A DNA stretch of 64,000 nucleotides from Owenia fusiformis (Eukaryota > Annelida > Polychaeta > Sabellida > Oweniidae), in assembly GCA_903813345.2 (NCBI GenBank), contig CAIIXF020000002.1, positions 34,740,109 to 34,804,108 on the forward strand, in the 5' to 3' direction. Numbering within the stretch: the stretch's first letter is position 1; each line of letters begins with the position of its first letter. Shown piece by piece: positions 12,201-23,532 of the stretch. The notes beneath the pieces are model-generated. The model was given only the letters and a program-made list of their open reading frames with translations, searched no databases and was not told the origin of the DNA. A program made the translations under genes and the position numbers.

Positions 12201-15200
12201 CCTGATTAAATAACATTTTTCTTCTATTATTAACGACAGAATGGATGGAATAAAATTATATTAGAATAAAACACTTGAGTTAGATAAATACCCATACTTC
12301 AGTTGTAATGACACAGTTCAGTCGTTTCAATTCCTATTTATCTAGTTACAAAGAACCACTTAATGTAAATTCTGTGACGAAAAAAAGAAATTACCCGCCT
12401 TCAGCTATTTTCCAAATGCCATTCATTAAATGCTCGATTTTCATTATTGATGCGAAATTCAATTCTAATCTAATTTTTCCATTGTTCAATATTATATTAC
12501 AATATACAAGAAAGATTATCTTTACAATTAAGTTATGATTTCAATCAGAAAAAATCACCCACCCACGTCACATGGCAGGGGCTTAATTAGAATTAAAGAT
12601 GACATGAATGAAAACATGCGGGCAAAATTCTTGAAAATTACAATTTTAACAATCGCAAAATTCCTCAAAACAAGAGACCAAAAACCCTGTTATGCAGCCG
12701 AAAAGGTACTCTTATCACTGGGTAAATCACAGTTGGTAGTCTTGCATCAAATATGTGGGAAATAAAAAAGGGAAGGGGAATCCTGATGCAACACTGCACG
12801 GTTGATGGTTTGATACAATGTATTTTTCCATTTTGGTTCATACCACGATTGGTTGTCTAAGCCTTTTTATCACACTTTGAAAGAGTGCTCTATTGTCATT
12901 GTCGTGTGGTGATGGATGTATGTCTGTATGGGTAGCTGGGCAGGTGCAACAATAAAACTTGTTTGATCAGTTGTAAATGTTTGCTATGTGACAGAAAAGT
13001 ATCAAATTCCTACATTCAGTAAGCAAACAATGAAATAAGGTGGAATATACATTATATCTATATAATGTTCACCATGTCTTTAATAAAATAGATTATTTTA
13101 GATTTCATTTTTGTTGTTTCAGACCAAGACCTTCTTGAAGTGATGCTAGATGACTGCGCATTCTTCAGTCTTTACTCAGAGGTAAGTCTTTGAAAGCTTT
13201 TGGAGGGATTCACTCATTTATGTGCAGAAAAAATGTCAAGGGAAACATTTAAGTCGAGCACCTTACAAGAGGAACACCTCTGTAAGTTTAGCACCTTACA
13301 AGTTGAACACCTCTATAAGTTGATTACCCTACAAGTGGAACACCTCTGTAAGTTGAGCACCTTGCCAGTGGAACACCTCTGTAAGTTGAACACCTTGCAA
13401 GTGGAACATCTCTGTAAGTTGAACACCTTGCAAGTGGAACATCTCTGTAAGTTGAACACCTTGCAAGTGGAACATCTCTGTAAGTTGAACACCTTGCAAG
13501 TGGAACATCTCTGTAAGTTGAACACCTTGCAAGTGGAACATCTCTGTAAGTTGAACACCTTGCAAGTGGAACATCTCTGTAAGTGGAACACCTTACAAGT
13601 TGAACACCTCTATAAGTTGATTACCCTACAAGTGGAACACCTCTGTAAGTTGAGCACCTTGCCAGTGGAACACCTCTGTAAGTTGAACACCTTGCAAGTG
13701 GAACATCTCTGTAAGTTGAACACCTTGCAAGTGGAACATCTCTGTAAGTTGAACACCTTGCAAGTGGAACATCTCTGTAAGTTGAACACCTTGCAAGTGG
13801 AACATCTCTGTAAGTTGAACACCTTGCAAGTGGAACATCTCTGTAAGTTGAACACCTTGCAAGTGGAACATCTCTGTAAGTTGAACACCTTGCAAGTGGA
13901 ACATCTCTGTAAGTTGAGCACCTTGCAAGTGGAACATCTCTGTAAGTTGAACACCTTGCAAGTGGAACATCTCTGTAAGTTGAACACCTTGCAAGTGGAA
14001 CATCTCTGTAAGTTAAACACCTTACAAGTTGAACATCTCTGTAAGTTGAACACCTTGCAAGTGGAACATCTCTGTAAGTTGAACACCTTGCAAGTGGAAC
14101 ATCTCTGTAAGTTGAACACCTTGCAAGTGGAACATCTCTGTAAGTTGAACACCTTGCAAGTGGAACATCTCTGTAAGTTGAGCACCTTGCAAGTGGAACA
14201 TCTCTGTAAGTTGAACACCTTGCAAGTGGAACATCTCTGTAAGTTGAACACCTTGCAAGTGGAACATCTCTGTAAGTTGAACACCTTGCAAGTGGAACGC
14301 CTCTGTAAGTTGAGCACCTATGTTATTATGTTAATGAGCCTTTTTAGGTGAAACACTTTTCTGTAAAACAAAGGGCATTCCACATAGACGGTTTAACTGC
14401 ACAAAAGTCGTTGACCAGATTGAGAATTATCATTTCCTCTTATTTACATAGCGACAATTGAACTTTTAGGTTTTTTTATTTTAACATGCAATTTGAGCCC
14501 CTATTAATTATCAGATTTATGGTTGTAATAAAGCAAGTTCACCTTAGAGAGCCTGAAGGGAAAGATTCTCCAGTAGAGTTTATTCTGAAAAAAGATTGAT
14601 TAGTCTGATAACTCCTGAATAAATAGTGAATGATCTTGTTTTCATGAATATTCCATGCGATACAATTTTTCAATACTTTGAAGTTAAGGGTTGCAATGTT
14701 TATTCATCTTGAGTATAAAAAACTTTCTAAAATCATTTACATTTTTAATACCATGTACAGTAATGTTTTTACTAAATGCTATTAGTTTTGCTGTGTGACC
14801 TTTATATAATATATCTGCATCTGTGTAGTTGAAATTATTTTAAATCTTTTTTAATCAATAATACAATGATTTTAGTCAACTTACAACGTCTTAAATAATA
14901 CCAACTACATTTTTTATCTTCATGTAACTGTATCTTAAATGGACGCACCAATTTTGTGTGCCACTGTTGTAAAAGTGTAGTTTCCAAATAAATATATGAA
15001 ATATATAATAAATGAATATTGGGCTTAAATGTCACTGTGATAAATAGTTTCCATTAATGTGAACACCACAAAATATGAACATTTCCAAGAGTGTTCACAT
15101 ATTTTTATGTCACCACCAACAACTGGTGGCTCGGGGTGGTTGCATATTGTTACAGCCACAATTTTTGTAACCCACATTGACATTCAGCATCTGCATCTGT

Positions 15201-18200
15201 AACGATCGTTACACTTTTGTCATTGCAACCAGGTTGTCACATTTGATATATAAAAATTATTTAAAGTGTTCCTATTTATATCAATTAATTCTCATATTGT
15301 AGTTCAAGGATGATGAGGGCATCGTCATGGTGATGTTATATGACTTCCAACACCGCAAGTTCCAGCAACGGACCCCTCTCCGGCACGAGATCCTGGATGA
15401 TGAACTAACCGACATAGAAAAAGCTTTAAACAAATGTAAAACAAAAATGAATGCCTCATTGGCTCGCAATAGGATCAAATCATCTGCCCTGTCACTTGAT
15501 CATTTACTCCCTGATAATGTCAGAAAGAATGAAGAAGTCTCCGTATCTTTGCCAATATTTGCCTGGGTGAACCTCATCAAAACAAGGTACAGTGTCAAAT
15601 TTAAGAAATGTTGTTTATGAATGGGTTGTAACATGAGAGCTGACGGTAGATTACATGACCTACACAATGAGATTTTTTATGTAATTTCCACAAATATAAT
15701 TTTTACCAGTTTTTTTTTATAAGTATTTTTCAAAATTTTCAATAATGTTTTCACATTTTTATGTGGAAATGTACAAATTATGGTAGAATACCTTGTTCAA
15801 AATGTATATGGTAGTTAAAAACCCAGTTCTTTTTAACTTTTTTGTGAACACGCCAAACTACCTTAAATCCAGCATGGGGGTGGTTTGTGGTTAATATCAT
15901 TAAGGATACAATCGTGATCTGGATGACCTTGTGTTGATGTGTAGAGGACATTCATTTTATCTACTTACCTATTATATGGTTCTCAATCACAATTAATAAG
16001 GCATTACAGTATAGAGATTGTTGTTAATTATATCTAAGCTTTTCTTGAGGCCTTATTAGCATTGGCCATTTCTTCTTGTTTTCTGCAAGTTGAAATTATG
16101 AATTCTGAAATTGAAACTAATGACTTTTTGATGAAAATTATAGAAATAACACCCAAATTAAATTATGGATATTCAAAAGAGGACATTTAAATCTACAATA
16201 TGTAAAAATATTAAAATTGTCCAAAGCAACCGTAACATGCAGTAGACTGATGAACTTCCTTCTCCAAACCAAGACTAGTCTTTTGTCCTTTCCTCAGGAA
16301 ATCCTGCTGAAATTACAAAAATTCAAAATTCTGCAAACCTTTGGGCCATGGTAAATTCTGTCTGTGCCTTTGAAATGGATTGGACATATATAATATGTTT
16401 GTGGACTGATGGTTTTTACACTTTTTCATTTGGAATGTTATGTGGTGACATTATGGATCTGTATAGATTGTTGAATGATACTTTCATTTGTTTTGCAGTG
16501 TTGTCCTTTCCGAAAATAGACTCATATGAATTATTCATAAATAATCAAATGTTTGTAATCAAAATATAATGATAACTGTGACATTAGAATGATAACTGTG
16601 ACAATATAATGAGAAGTGTAACAATATAGTGATAACTGTGACAATATGATGATAACTGTGACAATGATAACTGTGACAATATAATGAGAAGTGTAACAAT
16701 ATAGTGATAACTGTGACAATATGATGATAACTGTGACAATGATAACTGTGACAATATAATGATAACTGTGACATTAGAATGATAACTGTGACAATATAAT
16801 GATAAGTGTAACAATATAATGATAACTGTGACAATATGATGATAACTGTGACAATATAATGATAACTGTGACATTAGAATGATAACTGTGACAATGATAG
16901 CTGTGACAATATAATGATTACCATTATATTAAAATGATAACTGTGACAACATAATGATAACTCTAACAATGATAACTGTGACAATGTAATGATAACTCTA
17001 ACTATGATAACTGTGACAAATGACTTCATAATTGCAATCCATATATCTTAAAGTCATACTTATACATCAAAACATTCAATTAAGTATCCTACTGTTTGAT
17101 ATGGCTAGCTCTTTAATCGTGAAATATTTCCCCATTGGGCTCTTTAGAAATGAACCCAATAATAACGTGCATGACAGAGGCCAATAAATTATTCAAAAAA
17201 TCACTGTGCTCTTTATTCAGGGAATTGTTCTGTAGAGAAAATCCTCCCAATAAAATTGTATTTGTGTTCATGTTTGGTTAATGCAATATTGAGGAAATGA
17301 GTGAAATAAACAAGTAATGAATCATAAAAGTGATAAAAATAACAATACAATTGTATCAAAATGAACACTTTTTCAATTTTGGAGGGATAAAACATGGAAT
17401 GAGGGTAGTTAGGGGGAAATTTTAAGCAGGGACATTACCTGTAGGGGAATGTCATTCACTCAAGTAATTATCATCATTCGTATGTCTCTCAGTATTGTAT
17501 GAAACAAGTGAAAATAGATTGGACCAATAATACTAGTAGGCAACCATAACAGTGTTATACTTTTTTTTGAAATCATATTTATTATATTAATCCGTTCATC
17601 TTTTCTTGCTATGTGCAAATTACTCAATGAATCATATAATTCAATAATTTTGTGAAAAGTCTTGTCAGTTCAACTTAAGATACTGAATGTTTATAATTTA
17701 CTTCAATTGTTTACTTTCAGTGTGTCCCTTATACTTGATTCATTCCGTGATGAGGGTTTCACGGTGGTTGGACCCGAAGACCCCTTCAACAAGAGAACAC
17801 TGAGTGTAGACCCCCACTGTAATGATGTCCTCGTATTCTCATCAATTGATCGAGAATTTTTGATGGACCATGTGCTTGTAAGAGAGGGACACCTTATCCT
17901 ACAGGTATGAAATGTAATTAATGCAAATGTTGCAAAAGTTAGATAGAATGCCAGGGGCGGATCTGGGAACCAACAAGGGAGCCCCAATTTCCAGTCCGAA
18001 AAAATATCACGCAAGTGTGGAAAAAATTTTGGCTCCTAAAACCAAATAGAGGGCTCAAATTTTGAAAATTTAAGGCCAATTTCCTTGATAATTTGGCCTA
18101 GAATTTAAAAATAAGGCCTTAAAGGCCCAGTAATGCCCAAAAAGGCCCACTAATCGGGCTTTTAAAAAAAAGATTTTGGCCCAATTTTTTTCTGGGTCAA

Positions 18201-21200
18201 CCCAAGGGGGAGGGCAGCCCATTCCCAGTGATCCACCAGTGAATACTCCTCAGAGAGATTAGGTAACTTTGTTTTGGTAACCTCTGATCACCAATGTAAA
18301 CACAAAATGACCTTTTTATGCTCATCTGTTGAACAATCTCTGCTATATGTATTGTTGTTTCAGTAAGATTTTCTGATATATTTTTTGAGGCAAGATATTT
18401 TGGATCAAAGTGTTCTTGAGTATAACAACATATCAGTTTTCCATGATTGGTCTCAGTCTGCCTTGAATCCATTGACAATTTCTGGACTCACATGAAAATT
18501 TGCTGGATCAACGCAACCCAACCAATTACCATGATCTCCATTTGGCCCATTTCTACTTATGGTATATGTTAAAACTTAATATTTTAAAAAGATGATTGTT
18601 AATATCAAGTGTATGATTTTCATCTTTTCTGTTTTAGGACAAGTCTAGTTGTTTAGGTCCACATTCTATCAAGGCCTTACTGAATGACGGAGATGATGTT
18701 TTGCATGTAAATGTAGGGTCAGGAGCTACAACTGCCCACCTCTCCAGCCTCACCCAGAACACTGACACAAACATTGTTGGCCTGGGGGTCAAGTCTGACA
18801 AACACCTGAGGGAAATAAAGCATAAATTGTCTCATCTGGGAGCCAAAAGTAAAGAAATATTTATAACATTGTACTTGTTCATTTTTCAACATGGCTAACA
18901 ATTTGCTAAGTATATTCAATATGCACATAGTTAAGCCGCCATTTGGTTCAGTCTTTATATACAATATGCACATGGTTAAGCCACCATTTGGTTCAGTCTT
19001 TATATACAATATGCACATGGTTAAGCCACCATTTGGTTCAGTCTTTGTATACAATATGCACATGGTTAAGCCACCATTTGGTTCAGTCTTTATATACAAT
19101 ATGCACATGGTTAAGCCACCATTTGGTTCAGTCTTTATATACAATATGTACATGGTTAAGCCGCCAGTTGGTTCAGTCTTTTATATACAATATGTACATG
19201 GTTAAGCCGCCATTTGGTTCAGTCTTTATATTCAATATGCACATGGTTAAGCCGCCATTTGGTTCAGTCTTTGTATACAATATGCACATGGTTAAGCCGC
19301 CAGTTGGTTCAGTCTTTTATATACAATATGTACATGGTTAAGCCGCCATTTGGTTCAGTCTTTATATTCAATATGCACATGATTAAGCCGCCATTTGGTT
19401 CAGTCTTTATATATAATATGCACATGGTTAAGCCGCCATTTGGTTCAGTCTTTATATACAATATGCACATGGTTAAGCCGCCATTTGGTTCAGTCTTTAT
19501 ATACAATATGCACATGGTTAAGCCACCATTTGGTTCAGTCTTTGTATACAATATGCACATGGTTAAGCCACCATTTGGTTCAGTCTTTATATACAATATG
19601 CACATGGTTAAGCCGCCATTTGGTTCAGTAACAATATGCACATGGTTAAGCCGCCATTTGGTTCAGTCTTTATATATAATATGCACATGGTTAAGCCGCC
19701 ATTTGGTTCAGTCTTTATATACAATATGCACATGGTTAAGCCACCATTTGGTTCAGTCTTTGTATACAATATGCACATGGTTAAGCCACCATTTGGTTCA
19801 GTCTTTGTATACAATATGTACATGGTTAAGCCACCATTTGGTTCAGTCTTTATATACAATATGCACATGGTTAAGCCACCATTTGGTTCAGTCTTTATAT
19901 ACAATATGCACATGGTTAAGCCACCATTTGGTTCAGTCTTTATATACAATATGCACATGGTTAAGCCACCATTTGGTTCAGTCTTTATATACAATATGCA
20001 CATGGTTAAGCCGCCATTTGGTTCAGTCTTTATATACAATATATGCACGGTGGAGTCACTAGTTTGGTCTATTGAATAATAGCATTATGACAGAATTTAA
20101 AGAAGGTATGTTTTCTTTCAGATGTTAAAATGTACAGTGATGACATTGCTGATATTGAGGCTGACGACCCCCGATTTAAACATATCAAGATAGTTCTGAT
20201 GTCCGCAGAGTGCAGTCGAAGTGGGATAACCAATCCTGTCGACTTTATCGTCAATGAAGGCGAAGGTACAGTAGTTGACCAATAAGGTGCCAGATTGTCC
20301 AGGGTATACTTTTGTAAATAATGTGGTAGGAGTGAATATTTAAAGGCACACAGCAATTGTAGAATGCATGTCCTTGTACCCATAATTTTAAATTGTTTAT
20401 TGAAACATCTAATACCATGTGAATGATCATTTTTTGAGAAATGATTTAGGCTTGAAAAAGTTTTAGAAATCATGGAATAGTTGCTTTTGCTAATCATGTT
20501 AAGTGCGTCTCCAACTAATATTTAAATTTAGATATTTCAACTGACATCTTTATTAAGAAAATGGAATTATTATGTAAAATCTAATTTGTAAATGTTTTAC
20601 ATTTTCATACTAGTGGCATCATGCAATGAAAAGTCAACAGGTAGAATGTTGTAGAATGCAAGCACTGAGCTGAGACACACATTTTAATCCTATTGTACTG
20701 TATTGTTGATTTGCCGCTTATTTTTAAGAAAGTTACAAAAATATGCAGCATTTCATGAATTTAGTGTCTCCCACCTTTGCACTTATTTTATTATACAGCA
20801 CAATTTTCAGATAAAATTTGAAATATAATTTATTATCAGTATGTCTAAATATTTGTATGATCTTGCACCTGCAACATTTTGATAGAAGTGATTTTTTTTC
20901 TTTTACATCTGATGCACCTAATATGGTGCTAATTTGCTGATGTATATGGCTGTATATTATAACATATTATATATGGCTGTATAATATAACATACTATATA
21001 TGGCTGTATATTATAACATACCATATATGGCTGTATATTATAACATACCATATATGGCTGTATATTATAACATATTATATATGGCTGTGTAATATAACAT
21101 ACTATATATGGCTGTATATTATAACATACCATATATGGCTGTATATTATAACATATTATATATGGCTGTATATTATAACATATTATATATGGCTGTATAT

Positions 21201-23532
21201 TATAACATATTATCCATGGCTTTTAATGATTATTGATGGATAAAACTTTATTCTATGAATAATGTGCATGAACAAATAATTGCACATTGTGCAAAAAGTA
21301 ACGGATAAAATCAAGAATCTCATCCAAAAGAGTATCTAAAGATATATATATTCACAATCGCACCAAGACTAAATACTAAGAAAGTGAGAATTATTTATTT
21401 CAGAGAAAAAAGTGACAATTTTCTATTTCAGATATGACAATTCTGAAGGATCTCTCCAAAGGCCAAGTGGATGATGAGAAAATAGGAGAACTGGTAGTAA
21501 AGCATAACACACAGTTGAGGAATGCCATGAAATGTAAGTCACTTTTAGTAAAACACATTTAGAGTACATCAGCACAGTACCTGTATATCCGACACCTCTC
21601 TAATCTGAACACCTCAGAGTAAAGGCTTTTTTAAACTGCCATAGATGTAAAAACTTTGAAAGGTGAACATCTGCCAATCTGAGCTTATAAGGGCTTGTCC
21701 AGATGACACTTAAAGACAGGTTTTACTGTATTGCAGTTTGTATCAGAACTACAGTACCACTCCTGGAATCATATTCATATGTAAAATAATTTTGTTCATA
21801 GGATTTCATACTCTGCTGCTATTTTATTTTCCACCTTATTTAAATATCTAAGAATAACATTAATTGTTTTAGTTCCAAAAGTGCAAGCTGTTGTGTATAC
21901 AACTCGCTCTGTCCACGATGTTGAGAATGATGTTGTTGTTGGCAGGGCAACAGAATATGTAAACATGACAACAAAACAGACTCCATTCAGGTAAGTAGAT
22001 CAGTCAGAAAAAATGTGGCCTGTGAATTTTTATCAGAATATCTGGTTTGTAAAATTCACAAAAGTAATAAAAATGGTTTCAAAATGCCACTTGATATACT
22101 TGTAATTCAGGTTAGTTGGTTGTAGAAAAATGTGTTCTCTTAGAGAGCGGCTCTGACAAGGGATTGACTAAGCTTCCTCCCTTCCCTAATTGACTGTTGC
22201 TATGTGAACCTCTACACTGAGTATAACAAATGAGACACTTTTTAAGCTAATTGGCCTCGCCTACACTTTTTAAGCTAATTGACCTCACCTACACTTTTTA
22301 AGCTAATTGACCTCACCTACACTTTTTAAGCTAATTGGCCTCACCTACACTTTTTAAGCTAATTGGCCTCACCTACACTTTTTTAAGCTAATTGGCCTCA
22401 CCTACACTTTTTAAGCTAATTGGCCTCACCTACACTTTTTAAGCTAATTGACCTCACCTACACTTTTTAAGCTAATTGGCCTCACCTACACTTTTTTAAG
22501 CTAATTGGCCTCACCTACACTTTGTATAATTTTATACACTAAAACCTTCACATTGAACACCTGTAATCTGAACACCTTTCAACTGTGAACACTTTTGACC
22601 AGTCCATGTTGTGTTCAGATTAGACAGGTTTAACTGTTTGCTATTTCTCTGTGACCTCATCAATTAACAAAAGTATTTCTATTTCAGAGTTGTCCCCCCT
22701 GTGTTACCCCTTGCTGAGAAGGACATTGAAGATGAGGGGGCATTAGTAGGAAAGTATCTGAAGTTTCAACCTACAGAGAGAATGAGTGGCTGTTTTCTTG
22801 CTGTCATTTCAAGAGAGGTCATTTATTTACTATAACTTATTTACTTTCTGATTTACATGTACTTTGATAAAGTATTTATTGCGAACAAATTATGTTCTTT
22901 CATAAACAAGGTTAAAACAACCTCTATATTTTCAAATATATTTTTTAAGGGACATAAGATATAGTAAAGTTTATGTTTGATAATTGATGTAGAAATTGTA
23001 ATTATCTTTTATGAAAGTCTAAATTTGAGTCATGAAGGGTACTTGGGGGCATATTTTTGGAACATTATAGGATGATCCACGTGCATTGTTATTGAACCAT
23101 TGCTTGCTATAGGCTGAGGATCCAAAAGAAGCCGCTAAAGACATCCTAGCTCGGGCAGCGGCACAGGGTCTACTTGGGAGTTCACAGGACACTGGCAAGA
23201 AGTCCCAAAGCCAAACAAGATCAACTAAATCTGGAAGGCTTTTACGTAAAAAGAGCGCTCCTAGACGTGCTAAAAGTCTCCACCATCCCCGCTCTAGCCC
23301 TACACATAAACCTGAACCACCAGCAGGAGCTTTGGGATCCGCCACGGCAACACCAACAACCACGAAAAGTCTCCATAAGCCAAAGATCCCAAAGATGTCA
23401 GTTGGTTCAATAAGTCAACGTTTATATAACACTAATAGGTCTAGAAACCCTCACAGTATCGCCAATCCAACCTCTAAGACCTCCACACCAGAGCATGTTC
23501 GCATCGTTCAGCATCCTAAACCATTCAGGTGA
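9269..23532 (+). CDS. NSUN7: NSUN7-like putative RNA m5C methyltransferase family protein
   Basis: Coding exons: 9334-9748, 13123-13181, 15303-15586, 17721-17904, 18638-18848, 20122-20265, 21432-21533, 21873-21990, 22688-22817 and 23113-23529 (stop 23530-23532). A 5' UTR part starts after an acceptor at 9268. The product is about 688 residues; vertebrate NSUN7 is about 718. Family resemblance runs the whole length: LAFSALKYQDLLE (ends of exons 1-2), VMLYDFQHRKFQ (exon 3), the degenerate SAM-site VNVGSGATTAHLS (exon 5), AECSRSG with Cys415 (motif IV, exon 6), VVYTTRSVHDVEN (motif VI, exon 8), VVPPVLPL (exon 9) and ILARAAAQGLLG (exon 10). Active NSUN enzymes use a motif VI cysteine as nucleophile; here that place is Arg478. 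The C-terminus is basic and Ser/Thr-rich. Exon 10 can also be read as ending at a donor (CAG|GTGATT, 23528) and joining a tiny last exon at 28925. In vertebrates NSUN7 is linked to sperm motility. Confidence 0.9.
13255..14320 (+). repeat. 33-bp minisatellite in NSUN7 intron 2 with GTAAGT in nearly every unit
   Basis: About 32 head-to-tail copies of a 33-bp unit (GTAAGTTGAACACCTTGCAA plus GTGGAACATCTCT). Because 33 is a multiple of three, the array stays open in several frames on both strands (11-residue repeats such as LCKLNTLQVEH), which does not imply coding. A variant block with CTCTATAAGTTGATTACC appears at 13311 and again 297 bp (nine units) later, showing a higher-order duplication. The array starts about 75 bp after the real donor of exon 2 (13182). 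Confidence 0.95.
16560..17018 (+). repeat. Minisatellite, unit about 18-22 bp, in NSUN7 intron 3
   Basis: About 20 or more copies of ATGATAACTGTGACAATA with length variants; some units read GAGAAGTGTAACA. A longer variant block recurs about 74 bp apart (near 16609 and 16683), showing block duplication. Confidence 0.9.
17952..18241. mobile_element. MITE-like element in NSUN7 intron 4
   Basis: The left end CAGGGGCGGATCTGGGAA and the reverse complement of the right end CACTGGTGGATCACTGGGAA form imperfect inverted repeats around 290 bp without a coding frame. CAG-type ends resemble hAT MITEs; I could not find an exact target duplication. Confidence 0.5.
18915..20052 (+). repeat. 45-bp minisatellite in NSUN7 intron 5
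   Basis: About 25 copies of a 45-bp unit (ATGCACATGGTTAAGCCACC, then ATTTGGTTCAGTCTTTATAT, then ACAAT). Long open frames on both strands (15-residue repeats such as MHMVKPPFGSVFIYN) follow from the unit length being a multiple of three. Two copies have an extra T (near 19180 and 19315) within a block repeated about 137 bp apart, and one copy near 19628 lacks about 8 bp. Confidence 0.95.
20939..21216 (+). repeat. 27-bp AT-rich minisatellite in NSUN7 intron 6
   Basis: About ten copies of ATATATGGCTGTATATTATA followed by ACATACC (or ACATATT). The unit is highly AT-rich and locally palindromic (TATATA, GTTATAATATAC). Confidence 0.92.
21578..21730. repeat. Foldback repeat of the GAACACCT family
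   Basis: The left part (ACCTGTATATCCGACACC, then CTAATCTGAACACCTC) and right part (CCAGATGACA, then GACAGGTTTTACTGTA) are imperfect inverted halves. Related pieces lie at 8381-8470, 22539-22636 and 27266-27340. Confidence 0.45.
22229..22521 (+). repeat. 28-bp minisatellite in NSUN7 intron 8
   Basis: About ten copies of CCTCACCTACACTTTTTAAG followed by CTAATTGG, with occasional units one T longer. It ends directly beside the foldback repeat at 22539. Confidence 0.93.
22539..22636. repeat. Foldback repeat of the GAACACCT family in NSUN7 intron 8
   Basis: CTAAAACCTTCACATTGAACACCTG and TGTAATCTGAACACC pair with GTGTTCAGATTAGACAGGTTT at the right, giving a hairpin-like element of about 98 bp. 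Confidence 0.6.

Noticed and set aside
13255-14320. CRISPR array
   Set aside because: The unit is uniform with no unique spacers, and the DNA is eukaryotic.
13200-14351. 383-residue repeat protein frame (11-residue repeats) and antisense frames
   Set aside because: The frames are open only because the 33-bp unit is a multiple of three and lacks stops; they sit within an intron of NSUN7, and several frames on both strands are open at once.
18891-20079. Long repeat-protein frames (15-residue repeats) on both strands
   Set aside because: They are a by-product of the 45-bp unit; indels between units shift frame without selection, and the array is intronic.
20929-21132. 67-residue minus frame of 9-residue repeats
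   Set aside because: A by-product of the 27-bp AT-rich minisatellite.
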